A stretch of DNA of 6,162 bases, from NCBI GenBank assembly GCA_005240015.1, contig SBBV01000554.1, positions 1 to 6,162 of the forward strand. The letters are read 5' to 3'. This DNA is from Candidatus Odyssella thessalonicensis (lineage in GTDB: Bacteria > Pseudomonadota > Alphaproteobacteria > Bin65). Made by a program: the position numbers and the translations under genes. The notes beneath the pieces are model-generated. The model searched no databases. It worked only from the letters and a program-made list of their open reading frames with translations, and had not been told where the DNA came from. Each line of letters opens with the position of its first letter. Positions within the stretch are counted from its first letter, which is position 1. Positions 1 through 6,128 of this stretch are shown in pieces.

Positions 1-478
1 CTTTACCGACCTGCTGCAATTGGAGAATCGACGTTAAGATTAGTAGCGACTTGATCTCGCTTGCTGTCCAGCGTTTGACGAAACTACTCGCCTGACTACT
101 TTGATCCGGCTCGATATTGTCGATAACCAGCAGCACCTGCTGCTCGGCTGCATTCTTGATGATCTTCTCCTGGAGTTCGATGAGGGACGCTTTCAATACC
201 TCCTCGGACCCGAGCAGTTTTCGCCCGATCTCTGTTAACACGCCTCCCCACGCGCGGCGATATGCAGAAACGTACAAGTGCTTGGCGAACTGGCTACCAG
301 TTGCGCCGGCGCTTGCCAGTTCGAACATGTGTTCCGCGAGAGCCGTTTTTCCGACACCGGACTTGCCCGTGATCAAAATGCATCTTGAACTACGGCTGGT
401 GATGAGCTCAGTTAGTTGTTTAATCTCAGCGGAGCGGCCGACAAGGTCGTTTTCTCGCGCATAGTCGGGCGTAGACAT
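1..478 (-). CDS. STAND/AAA-type P-loop NTPase, N-terminal part (runs out of window)
   Basis: This is the first 159 codons of an open frame that starts at ATG 478 and is still open at position 1. A VGR motif at residues 13-15, typical of the N-terminal edge of STAND/AAA ATPase domains, is followed by Walker A GKSGVGKT (38-45). Walker B is VLLVID with Asp120, and a later strand, SLLILTS, fits the sensor-1 position. STAND proteins are regulatory switches whose C-terminal repeats sense a ligand; that part lies outside the window. There is no room for an N-terminal effector domain before the NTPase. The start is 4 nt after the stop of the SIS gene, with only a weak purine-rich stretch as ribosome site, which suggests translational coupling. 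Base composition is much less GC-rich than the transporter operon. The P-loop NTPase call is firm, the STAND call likely, and the cellular role unknown; a plain AAA ATPase is the alternative. Confidence 0.85.
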   Translation of the reverse strand, partial: MSTPDYARENDLVGRSAEIKQLTELITSRSSRCILITGKSGVGKTALAEHMFELASAGATGSQFAKHLYVSAYRRAWGGVLTEIGRKLLGSEEVLKASLIELQEKIIKNAAEQQVLLVIDNIEPDQSSQASSFVKRWTASEIKSLLILTSILQLQQVGK

Positions 479-482
479 AGAG

Positions 483-1205
483 CTATTCTTTTCTGCGGTT
501 GTGATCGTAAGGTCCGCTTGGTCCAATATTCTCGTGGCCGATTCTCCAGAGGGTGTCCACAAAACCTCCTAGCCTTCCGGCGGCGACGACCATTGCATCG
601 AGAAGAAGGCTTATAACGTACTCTTCGCTGTCGGCGAGAGCGCGCAATGGGTTCACGGCATCTGGCGATTCGGATGCAAGACCGATAAAGATGTCGCAAT
701 ACCCCTTGAACTCCTGCGCACTAGAAGAAGCAATTCCAACAACCTGTATGTCGCGAGATTCTGATTTTGCAACCCTTAATGCATCCAAGACGCTTTTTGT
801 CTGCCCCGAGGCACTGGCTGCTATAATCCCGCCGCCCTTGATGGTGTGCGGCATTGGAACGATGTCGTCTTGCACATAGACACGGGCGCCACCGTGTGCC
901 AGACGGTTCGCAGGAATCGCAGCTGCCAGTCGCGCCCTGCCGGCCCCGAGGATTCGAACGGCAGTACCTTCCGTCATCCAACGAAGAAACGCAGCTGTCG
1001 CAAGCTCGATTTCTTGTTGCCTGCTCTTCATCGTCTCTACGACTTGCCGATGAATGCTTTCGCTTCGACGTTCGATGGAGTCGCGTATGTTGAAAGGTTC
1101 TTTTGAACTGCTACTTGTGGTAGCAGGAACTTGGACGTCCCGGAGAATTTCGGGGAGGTCGTTTAGTATCTCTGCCGCGATTTTCTGATAACCTCTTGCC
1201 GGCAC
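483..1205 (-). CDS. SIS-domain protein, 6-phospho-3-hexuloisomerase-like
   Basis: This is a 240-residue protein. Residues 1-26 look like a short helix, followed by a Ser/Thr-rich linker (28-34), a helical stretch (about 40-80) and an SIS (sugar isomerase) fold from about 82. The core matches HxlB-type SIS proteins: ILGAGRARLAAA (85-96), NRLAHGGARVYV (100-111), and the phosphosugar loop SASGQT (131-136) followed by a helix VLDALRVAK. SIS domains bind phosphosugars as isomerases or as sensors. No HxlA (hexulose-phosphate synthase) partner is visible, so a formaldehyde-fixing role is not supported. The gene lies directly upstream of a STAND-type NTPase with a 4-nt gap, so the two probably act together. 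I infer that it supplies ligand sensing or an effector activity. The start is GTG, because an in-frame stop lies 18 nt upstream of it. The fold is confident; the function is not. Confidence 0.85.
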   Translation of the reverse strand: MPARGYQKIAAEILNDLPEILRDVQVPATTSSSSKEPFNIRDSIERRSESIHRQVVETMKSRQQEIELATAAFLRWMTEGTAVRILGAGRARLAAAIPANRLAHGGARVYVQDDIVPMPHTIKGGGIIAASASGQTKSVLDALRVAKSESRDIQVVGIASSSAQEFKGYCDIFIGLASESPDAVNPLRALADSEEYVISLLLDAMVVAAGRLGGFVDTLWRIGHENIGPSGPYDHNRRKE

Positions 1206-1215
1206 TTCACGCCCG

Positions 1216-1221
1216 CTCCTT
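1216..1221 (-). promoter_or_regulatory. Shine-Dalgarno site for the SIS gene
   Basis: The minus strand reads AAGGAG here, 10 nt before the GTG at 1205. It supports that GTG as the start. Another GTG 5 nt after the motif (1208-1210) is out of frame. A stop (TAG at 1224-1226) in the gene's frame rules out a start further upstream. Confidence 0.6.
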
Positions 1222-1596
1222 GGCTAAGGTCCCGCCTAGCAGGCTATCAGTAGTACTAACCATATGGGAAGGCGGTAATTAATAATTGCGCGGCGGACCG
1301 AAGCGGCGAGGCGGAGGATTGACGGTCAGGGTAAGTTGGGCCGATTTCTGCAAGCCGCTATTTAGATAGATGCGTCCGGCGGATTCACAATCGCCAGATG
1401 CAACCTGAAAATTTTTCCCTCCATCTGGCCTGCGGCGCGCATCGGTCGCGCCATGCGCCAAGTACCCCGGACATGCGGCGTCAGGATGCCGCCACTCTCC
1501 TCTCGCCGCGGCTCGCCAAGCTCGCGAGGCGCAGGAGCGAACGCCGTTCAACATTGGTACATCGCCGGCAAGAGACGCTTCGTGACCCCCAGGCGG

Positions 1597-1614
1597 GGCT
1601 GGTCCTCACCAGCC
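1597..1614 (-). terminator. Stem-loop after the operon, possible terminator
   Basis: A perfect 7-bp stem, GGCTGGT/ACCAGCC, with loop GAGG (minus strand) begins 6 nt after the oxidoreductase stop codon. A second small C/G stem overlaps just beyond it (about 1586-1598). There is no T-run, so it is not a classical intrinsic terminator. It may instead protect the 3' end of the mRNA or act weakly. Position is the main support. Confidence 0.4.
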
Positions 1615-1620
1615 GCAGCG

Positions 1621-2967
1621 CTACATCATGCTCTTCACGTCAGCCGAGAAGGTGGGAAACGCGAAAACGGACTCCTCGAGCTGACCCGCGGTGATGCCGT
1701 GCTTCATCGCGAGCGCGAACAGATGGATCAGTTCCTCGCCGCTGTGGCCCACGATATGCGCGCCGACGATGCGCCCGCTTCCCTCCTCGATCAGCACCTT
1801 CGCCCACGCGACGCTTTCGCCATAGGTCCGGCCCGAGAACCAGTCGCGCATGTCGTTGACCGAGATCTTGACCTTCAGCCCCTTCGCCTTCGCCTGTTCC
1901 TCGGTGAGGCCGACGCTGGCGAGCGCCGGCACGGTGTAGACGCAGCTCGGCGCGGATCGGTAGTCCGGCTTCTCCTTTGGACCGCGGACGATGTTGCGGC
2001 CGACGATCTGGCCTTCGTATGTCGCAAGCGGTGAAAGCTGCGCCGAGATCACCAGCGCGTCGCCGCACACCCAGACCGCGGGATTCGAGACCGAGCGCAG
2101 ATACGGATCGACCTCGATCCGCACGCCGTCGTGCTTCACGCCGCCCGCCGTGAGATCAAGCTGGTCGACATTGGCGACGCGGCCAGCGCCGTTCACGACC
2201 CGGTCGGCGTCGATCGCCGTATCGTGGCCCTCGTGCGCGTAGGTGACGCGAAATCTTTGCCCGGCGCGCCTGATCTCCTTCACCGTGACGTCGGTCTTGA
2301 TCGCGATACCGATCCGCTCGCTCTCCTTGCGGATCTCGGCGACGGCGTCCGTGTCAAGGCCGGGCAGCACGCCCGGCGTCACTTCGAGGATCGTGACCTT
2401 GGCGCCGGCGCGTGCATAGACGTGGCTGAACTCCATCGCGATCACGCCGCCGCCGATGAAGACGACCTCGCGCGGCAACACGCGTTCCGATAGCACCTCG
2501 TCCGAAGTGATGAGCAACTCCGCGCCCGGGATCGGCAGCGGCCGCGGCTTCGAGCCCGTCGCGATCACGACATGCTCGGCTTCGAGGGCCGCACCGCCGA
2601 CCGAGATGGAATTGCGCCCGGTGAAGCGCGCGTGGCCCTTGAAGACATCGCCGCGTTTCTTGGCGAGGCCCTCCAGCCGTTCCGGTAGCGGCGCGATCAT
2701 CGCCCTCTCGCGGTCGATCAGCTTCGCCCAGTCGAGCGTGGGCTTGCTGACCTCGATCCCGTGCACCTTCGCCGTCTCGATCTCGTGCAAGGCCTGCGCG
2801 GCCGCAACCAGCACTTTCTTGGGCGTGCACCCTCGGTTGGGGCACGTGCCGCCGAAATCCCGCTCCTCGACGAACGCGATCTTCTTGCCCGCCTCGGCGG
2901 CGACGGCGGACACGCCGAATCCTGCATTGCCGCCTCCGATGATGACGATGTCGTAGCTGCGCGCCAT
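1621..2967 (-). CDS. FAD-dependent pyridine nucleotide-disulfide oxidoreductase (glutathione reductase-like)
   Basis: This 448-residue protein has the usual length and layout of class I flavin disulfide reductases. The FAD-binding motif is GGGNAG (11-16), and the redox motif is GGTCPNRGCTPKK with Cys42 and Cys47. An ATG motif is at 136-138 and the second Rossmann loop is GGGVIA (172-177). VWVCGDA is the second FAD motif, followed by a dimerisation domain. Glu195 at the end of the NAD(P) strand, where NADPH-specific glutathione reductases carry Arg, points to NADH preference. The C-terminal HPTxxE catalytic motif is replaced by FPTFSAD (437-443), so the His base is missing. True glutathione reductase or lipoamide dehydrogenase activity is therefore doubtful and the substrate is unknown. 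GAGAGGAG (2978-2985) precedes the ATG and overlaps the end of the ATPase gene, 16 nt away. It is the last gene of the transporter operon. Confidence 0.93.
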   Translation of the reverse strand: MARSYDIVIIGGGNAGFGVSAVAAEAGKKIAFVEERDFGGTCPNRGCTPKKVLVAAAQALHEIETAKVHGIEVSKPTLDWAKLIDRERAMIAPLPERLEGLAKKRGDVFKGHARFTGRNSISVGGAALEAEHVVIATGSKPRPLPIPGAELLITSDEVLSERVLPREVVFIGGGVIAMEFSHVYARAGAKVTILEVTPGVLPGLDTDAVAEIRKESERIGIAIKTDVTVKEIRRAGQRFRVTYAHEGHDTAIDADRVVNGAGRVANVDQLDLTAGGVKHDGVRIEVDPYLRSVSNPAVWVCGDALVISAQLSPLATYEGQIVGRNIVRGPKEKPDYRSAPSCVYTVPALASVGLTEEQAKAKGLKVKISVNDMRDWFSGRTYGESVAWAKVLIEEGSGRIVGAHIVGHSGEELIHLFALAMKHGITAGQLEESVFAFPTFSADVKSMM

Positions 2968-2983
2968 GTTCGAATTGCTCCTC

Positions 2984-3856
2984 TCAACGGCGGTTTCCGG
3001 GCGTCCGGGGGCCCGAGCGCGTGCGCTCGGTCACCACGCTCACGAACCGTGCGACATACTCGTCCGCAGGCCGCTCCAGGATCTCACGACCGCTTCCCAC
3101 TTGCACCACGCGCCCCTCGTTCAAAATCGCGATCCGGCCGCCGGCGCAGTCGGCGAGGCGCAGCGCTTCGTCGAGGTCGTGGGTGATGAACACGATCGTC
3201 TTCCTGAGCATGCGCTGCAGCGCGAGAAGATGATCCTGCATCTCGCGCCGCGTCAGCGGATCGAGCGCGCCGAAGGGCTCGTCCATCAGCAGGATCTCGG
3301 TTCCGGCGGCGAGCGCGCGGGCGAGGCCGACGCGCTGGCGCATGCCGCCCGATAGGTCGGCCGGATAGCGCGCCTCCTGGCCGTCGAGGCCGGCGGAGGC
3401 GATCGCCGCCCGCGCCGCGGCCTCGCGCTCCTTCTTGGCGACGCCGCGGATCTCGAGGCCGAAGGCGACGTTCTCCAGGACCGAGCGGTGCGGCAGCAGC
3501 GCGAAGCCCTGGAACACCATGCTCGCCTTGTCGCGGCGGAAGCTGCGCAGCGCGTCGCGCGAGAGCGCGGTCACGTCGATTCCGTTCACCGTCACCGTGC
3601 CGGCGGTGGGCTCGACCAGGCGATTGACGAGGCGCACCAGCGTCGATTTGCCCGAGCCCGAGAGGCCCATCACCGCGAACACCTCGCCGCGCTCGATCTC
3701 GAGCGAGACGTCGTCGAGCGCCAGCGTGTGCCCGCAGTCGGCGAGCAGCGCCGCCTTGGTGAGGCCGCCGCGCACCCGCGCCAACGCCTTCTCGGGCGCG
3801 GAACCGAAGATCTTGTAGACGTGCGCGAAGCGGATCAGCGCCACGCCGTGGCTCAC
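2984..3856 (-). CDS. proV: Glycine betaine/choline ABC transporter ATPase, ProV family, no CBS domains
   Basis: This is the cytoplasmic ATPase that powers the importer. All motifs are present in order in the 290 residues: Walker A GLSGSGKST (64-72), Q-loop Gln116, signature LSGGMRQR (168-175), Walker B ILLMDEP (188-194), D-loop ALD and switch His226 in ITHD. The insert before the domain (residues about 18-45, YKIFGSAPEKALARV onward) is typical of the ProV/OpuAA branch. E. coli ProV is about 400 residues with two C-terminal CBS domains that sense ionic strength or nucleotides; here the protein stops about 60 residues after the H-loop, so that control is absent. The GTG start overlaps the permease stop in GTGA (3853-3856), indicating translational coupling. 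Gene order X-W-V is that of choXWV, so choV is an equally fitting name. Substrate cannot be read from the ATPase. Confidence 0.93.
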   Translation of the reverse strand: MSHGVALIRFAHVYKIFGSAPEKALARVRGGLTKAALLADCGHTLALDDVSLEIERGEVFAVMGLSGSGKSTLVRLVNRLVEPTAGTVTVNGIDVTALSRDALRSFRRDKASMVFQGFALLPHRSVLENVAFGLEIRGVAKKEREAAARAAIASAGLDGQEARYPADLSGGMRQRVGLARALAAGTEILLMDEPFGALDPLTRREMQDHLLALQRMLRKTIVFITHDLDEALRLADCAGGRIAILNEGRVVQVGSGREILERPADEYVARFVSVVTERTRSGPRTPGNRR

Positions 3857-4716
3857 CGAGAGGGCGCCGGCGCCGTGCGCAGGCGCGCGCCGCCGGCCTG
3901 GCTTACGCGGTCGAGCACGATCGCGAGCACGACGACGGCGGCGCCTGCCAGCAACCCCTGGCCGATGTCAAGGCGCTGAATGCCGAGCAGCACCTCCTCA
4001 CCCAGTCCCCGTGCGCCGATCATCGAGGCGATCACGACCATCGAGAGGGCCATCATGATCGTCTGGTTGAGGCCTTGCAGGATCGTCGGCATCGCGAGCG
4101 GGATCTGCACCTTGAACAGAGCCTGGCGACGGCTTGCCCCGAACGAGGCCGCCGCTTCGACCGTCTCGCGGTCGACGAGGCGGATGCCGAGATCGGTCAG
4201 CCGCACCAGCGGCACCACCGCGTAGATCACCGTCGCCAGGATCGCCGGCACCTTGCCGATGCCGAGCAGCATGATGACCGGAATGAGGTAGACGAACACC
4301 GGCAAGGTCTGCATCACGTCGAGGATCGGCAGCATCACCGCGCGCACGCCCCGGCTCTGCGACATCGCGATGCCGAGCGGCAGGGCGAGGAGCACGCAGA
4401 TGAGAATCGCCACCGTCATGATGGCGAGCGTCTGCATCGCGTTGTCCCAAAGGCCGACGACGCCGATCGCGAACAGTCCGGCCGCCGCCGCGAGCGCCAG
4501 CGCGATCCGCCGCGTGAGCGCCCAGGTGGCGCCGCCCACGAGAACGAGCACCGCCCACCATGGCAGCTGGGCCCGCAGCAGCGTCTCGACCGCCACGAGG
4601 ATGCGCAATGGGATAAGCGTCGCGTCTTCGAGCGCCGGCCCGACCGCGTCGCGGAACGCGCGGAACGCGTCGTTGAGGAACGGGCCGATCTCGACCGTCA
4701 GGTTCTCGGGAAACAT
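3853..4716 (-). CDS. proW: Glycine betaine/choline ABC transporter permease, ProW family
   Basis: This 287-residue inner-membrane protein is the translocation channel. About 50 N-terminal residues without a membrane span are followed by hydrophobic segments near 54-69, 71-89, 95-118, 132-153, 155-172, 216-234 and 252-270. The EAA loop that docks on the ATPase is at 187-210, with the core EAAASFGASRRQALFKVQIP. The segment TLPVFVYLIPVIMLLGIG (137-154) is characteristic of ProW/OpuAB permeases. A strong ribosome site, GAGGAG (4724-4729), lies 7 nt before ATG 4716. The stop overlaps the ATPase start by 4 nt, and 39 nt containing a stem-loop separate it from the binding-protein gene. It is presumed to work as a homodimer, as no second permease is present. 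Confidence 0.93.
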   Translation of the reverse strand: MFPENLTVEIGPFLNDAFRAFRDAVGPALEDATLIPLRILVAVETLLRAQLPWWAVLVLVGGATWALTRRIALALAAAAGLFAIGVVGLWDNAMQTLAIMTVAILICVLLALPLGIAMSQSRGVRAVMLPILDVMQTLPVFVYLIPVIMLLGIGKVPAILATVIYAVVPLVRLTDLGIRLVDRETVEAAASFGASRRQALFKVQIPLAMPTILQGLNQTIMMALSMVVIASMIGARGLGEEVLLGIQRLDIGQGLLAGAAVVVLAIVLDRVSQAGGARLRTAPAPSR

Positions 4717-4732
4717 GCGCAGGCTCCTCGGC

Positions 4733-4752
4733 CGCGGCGCTCGGCCGCCGCG
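4733..4752 (-). promoter_or_regulatory. Intercistronic stem-loop between binding protein and permease
   Basis: A perfect 7-bp stem, CGCGGCG/CGCCGCG, with a 6-nt loop begins 3 nt past the binding-protein stop. ABC operons often carry such a structure after the binding-protein gene, protecting the upstream mRNA so that the periplasmic component is made in excess. That role is inferred from position. In DNA this GC-rich a 7-bp stem can also arise by chance. Confidence 0.45.
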
Positions 4753-4755
4753 CGC

Positions 4756-5781
4756 CTATTTGAGGGCGGCATTCACGCGCTCGAACACGTCGGGCGGCAC
4801 CCAAGCGCGCCAGACGTCCTTGTTGCCACGCAGGAACGCGATCGCCGCATCGCGCGGCTTCGATCCCTTGTGGTCTTGGAGATAGAGCAAGCCCTGGCTC
4901 GTCTGCTTCTCGGTCGTGCGGTATTTGGCGAGAAAGGCGGCGACGGTCGGCGCCTCGTTGAGGAATTTCGTGTTGGCGCCGACATAGACGGCGACCTTCG
5001 GGTAGGCGACCGGCTTGGCCTTGGCCGGGTCGGGCGCCTCGCGCAGCGCCAACCAGTCCTTCTCGTTCCAGGCCGGCTCTTCGAGCATCACGAGGTCGTA
5101 TTTCGCCATCACCCAGGTCGGCCCCCAATAGTAGAAGAGGATCGGCTTGCCCTGCTCGTAGGCCGAGGCGATCGCGGCATCGAGCGCGGCGCCCGAGCCC
5201 ATGCGGAAATTCGTGTAGTCGCGCGTGAGACCGTAGGCGGCGAGCTTCCTCGTGTTCACCACCTCGCAGTTCCAGCCGAGGATGCAGTTGTGGAAGCGGC
5301 CCTTCCCCGGCTCTTCGGGGTCGGGAAAGACCGTCTTGAATTTGGGAAGGTCAGTGACGCGCTTGAGATCGGGCGCCACCGGCTTGATGCCGCGCTTCGC
5401 GTCTCCCTCGATCACGTAGCGCGGCACGTACCAGCCCTGCACCGCATCCGGGAAGTTCACGCCGACGGCCTTCACCTTGCCTTCCTTCTCGGCGTCGTTC
5501 CACGGCTTGGTGACCTGGTCCTTCCAGATCTCCATCACGATGTCGACGTCGCCGCGCGCGAGCGCGGTCAGGATGGGAATCGTCGAGCCGGGAATCGCGT
5601 CGGTCTTGCAGCCATAGCCGTGCTCGAGGATGAAGCGCGCGACGGCGGTGTGGAACCGGTTGCTGTCCCAGTCCATGTCGCCGAACACGATCGGCCGGCT
5701 CAGGTCGCAGGCGGCGCTCGCGCCGGCGGCCGGGGCGAGCGCGAAAGCAGCAGCCAACAGCAGAGTCTTCGCTTTCGGCAT
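4756..5781 (-). CDS. proX: Periplasmic glycine betaine/choline-type substrate-binding protein, OpuAC/ProX family
   Basis: This is the 341-residue capture protein of the importer. A Sec signal peptide covers residues 1-23 (MPKAK, a hydrophobic run, then ASA before the predicted cut); the following Cys25 lacks a proper lipobox, so the protein is probably soluble in the periplasm. Family features are the GDMDWDS stretch (34-40), GSTIPILTALARGDVDIVMEIW (65-86), GWYVPRYV (116-123) and YYWGPTWVM (217-225). The many Trp residues, such as W38, W86, W117, W219 and W223, are candidates for the aromatic cage that holds a quaternary ammonium group. Cys166/Cys172 and Cys25/Cys58 may form disulfides. The frame stays open to ATG 5922, but the signal peptide and a ribosome site fix the start at 5781. 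Betaine, choline or a relative is the likely ligand; which one cannot be decided here. Confidence 0.92.
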   Translation of the reverse strand: MPKAKTLLLAAAFALAPAAGASAACDLSRPIVFGDMDWDSNRFHTAVARFILEHGYGCKTDAIPGSTIPILTALARGDVDIVMEIWKDQVTKPWNDAEKEGKVKAVGVNFPDAVQGWYVPRYVIEGDAKRGIKPVAPDLKRVTDLPKFKTVFPDPEEPGKGRFHNCILGWNCEVVNTRKLAAYGLTRDYTNFRMGSGAALDAAIASAYEQGKPILFYYWGPTWVMAKYDLVMLEEPAWNEKDWLALREAPDPAKAKPVAYPKVAVYVGANTKFLNEAPTVAAFLAKYRTTEKQTSQGLLYLQDHKGSKPRDAAIAFLRGNKDVWRAWVPPDVFERVNAALK

Positions 5782-5969
5782 GGCGGTCCTCGCTGGTTGG
5801 GAGTAGCGGATCCGGTGATTGGTCGCGCCCAGACTAGCCGTTTCCGGCAGCGGCGACACCGGCATGTTTCCCCGAATACGGCTGACGCCGGCAAAAGGTC
5901 CGGCCGCCGCTTGCATCGGCATCGATTCGCTCTAGTGTCTGCTCCGCTTCCGGGGCTTGCCTCTTCGCA
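5782..5969. promoter_or_regulatory. Probable divergent promoter region
   Basis: The 188 bp lie between the start of the transporter operon (minus strand) and the ATG of the probable MFS gene on the plus strand. The operon promoter is expected here because no gene precedes the binding protein on its strand. I do not find a convincing -35/-10 pair or an operator. TTGCAT (5911-5916) and TAGTGT (5933-5938), 16 nt apart on the plus strand, are only a weak match. Confidence 0.4.
5787..5791 (-). promoter_or_regulatory. Shine-Dalgarno site deciding the proX-like start
   Basis: The minus strand reads GAGGA 5 nt before ATG 5781. Together with the signal peptide that begins at this ATG, it rejects the 47-residue longer reading from ATG 5922, whose extra residues look like translated non-coding DNA. 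Confidence 0.65.
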
Positions 5970-6023
5970 ATGGCGCCTGCCGCGCAACGCCACGACCCTT
6001 ACGCCGCGCTGCGCGTCGGCGAG
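5936..6023 (+). repeat. Left arm of an 88-bp exact inverted repeat
   Basis: All 88 bases are the reverse complement of 6075-6162. The arm spans the upstream region and first 18 codons of a probable MFS gene. Because the partner arm ends at the window edge, the true outer limit of the repeat is not visible. Confidence 0.97.
5970..6023 (+). CDS. First 18 codons of the same probable MFS gene, in the left arm
   Basis: The plus strand reads ATG and 18 codons (MAPAAQRHDPYAALRVGE) identical to those of the right arm, then loses the family pattern at 6024. If the left arm is the genuine locus, this is the real start of an MFS gene divergent from the transporter operon, and its continuation is the reverse complement of the spacer. 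The frame stays open to the window end, but the residues after codon 18 are not MFS-like. The short length and missing ribosome site keep this tentative. Confidence 0.4.
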
Positions 6024-6128
6024 GGCGCGGTTGGCGAGCCCGGCCAGCCCCGAGGCCAGCAGCATCAGGCGGATCTCGCCGACGCGCAGCGCGGCGTAAG
6101 GGTCGTGGCGTTGCGCGGCAGGCGCCAT
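6024..6128 (-). CDS. N-terminal fragment of a probable major facilitator superfamily transporter
   Basis: From ATG 6128 the minus strand encodes 35 residues that read naturally: a short cytoplasmic start with HDPYAALRVGEIRLMLLA (residues 8-25), then a hydrophobic segment, LMLLASGLAGLANRA, fitting the start of the first membrane helix. DPYAALR followed by a hydrophobic helix is typical of MFS exporter N-termini. After codon 35 the frame enters the left arm of the inverted repeat read backwards, and the residues become Arg/Cys-rich with no membrane character. Only the first 18 codons lie in the right arm; the other 17 are in the spacer. The fragment probably shows the true continuation of the gene that starts at 5970 on the other strand. 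No clear ribosome site precedes the ATG. Confidence 0.5.

Larger units (their letters stand above)
1206..1620. other. 415-bp intergenic region without a convincing gene
   Basis: This stretch separates the moderate-GC SIS/NTPase unit from the GC-rich operon. Near the SIS gene it holds an AT-rich patch (about 1247-1289) with the palindromes TAGTACTA (1251-1258) and CATATG (1261-1266). The patch could contain a promoter, but I find no good -35/-10 pair. An 8-bp inverted repeat, GCCAGATG/CATCTGGC, spans 1393-1429 around an AAAATTTT core; a match of that length is not rare by chance. A 91-codon minus-strand frame (1279-1554) shows no recognisable domain or good start signal. I see no tRNA, transposase or clear attachment site. 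The join between the two compositional regions probably lies in here. Confidence 0.5.

Noticed and set aside
117..464. 115-codon plus-strand frame opposite the NTPase gene
   Set aside because: It is antisense to a frame with clear Walker A and B motifs and has no features of its own.
483..1205. SIS protein as a true 6-phospho-3-hexuloisomerase of the ribulose monophosphate pathway
   Set aside because: The fold matches, but there is no HxlA partner in view, the protein has an extra N-terminal helix and Ser-rich linker, and its tight neighbour is a signalling NTPase. Catalytic identity is therefore not claimed.
1393..1429. 8-bp inverted repeat GCCAGATG/CATCTGGC with an AAAATTTT core, possible operator or attachment site
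   Set aside because: Several matches of this length and spacing are expected by chance in 6 kb, and no integrase or regulator lies nearby to use it.
1279..1554. 91-codon minus-strand frame in the intergenic region
   Set aside because: There is no domain, no ribosome site and no hydrophobic pattern; the first half is Arg/Ala-rich as expected from random GC-rich DNA. The tail (SAQLTLTVNPPP) faintly recalls the end of an Ig-like domain, but that is too little to call a gene.
3998..5128. 376-codon minus-strand frame overlapping the permease and binding-protein genes
   Set aside because: It is an alternative frame of the two real genes, rich in Arg, Ala and Gly with no recognisable fold, while the other frame matches ProW and ProX throughout.
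5782..5922. 47-residue N-terminal extension of the binding protein
   Set aside because: The Sec signal peptide starts at the internal ATG 5781, which has its own ribosome site. The upstream residues have no signal or domain character.
4075..6099. 674-codon open frame on the plus strand across the transporter operon
   Set aside because: It lies antisense to two well-identified genes, is full of Arg, His, Asp and Glu without any domain, and is the usual by-product of strong third-position GC bias. It also runs into the inverted repeat.
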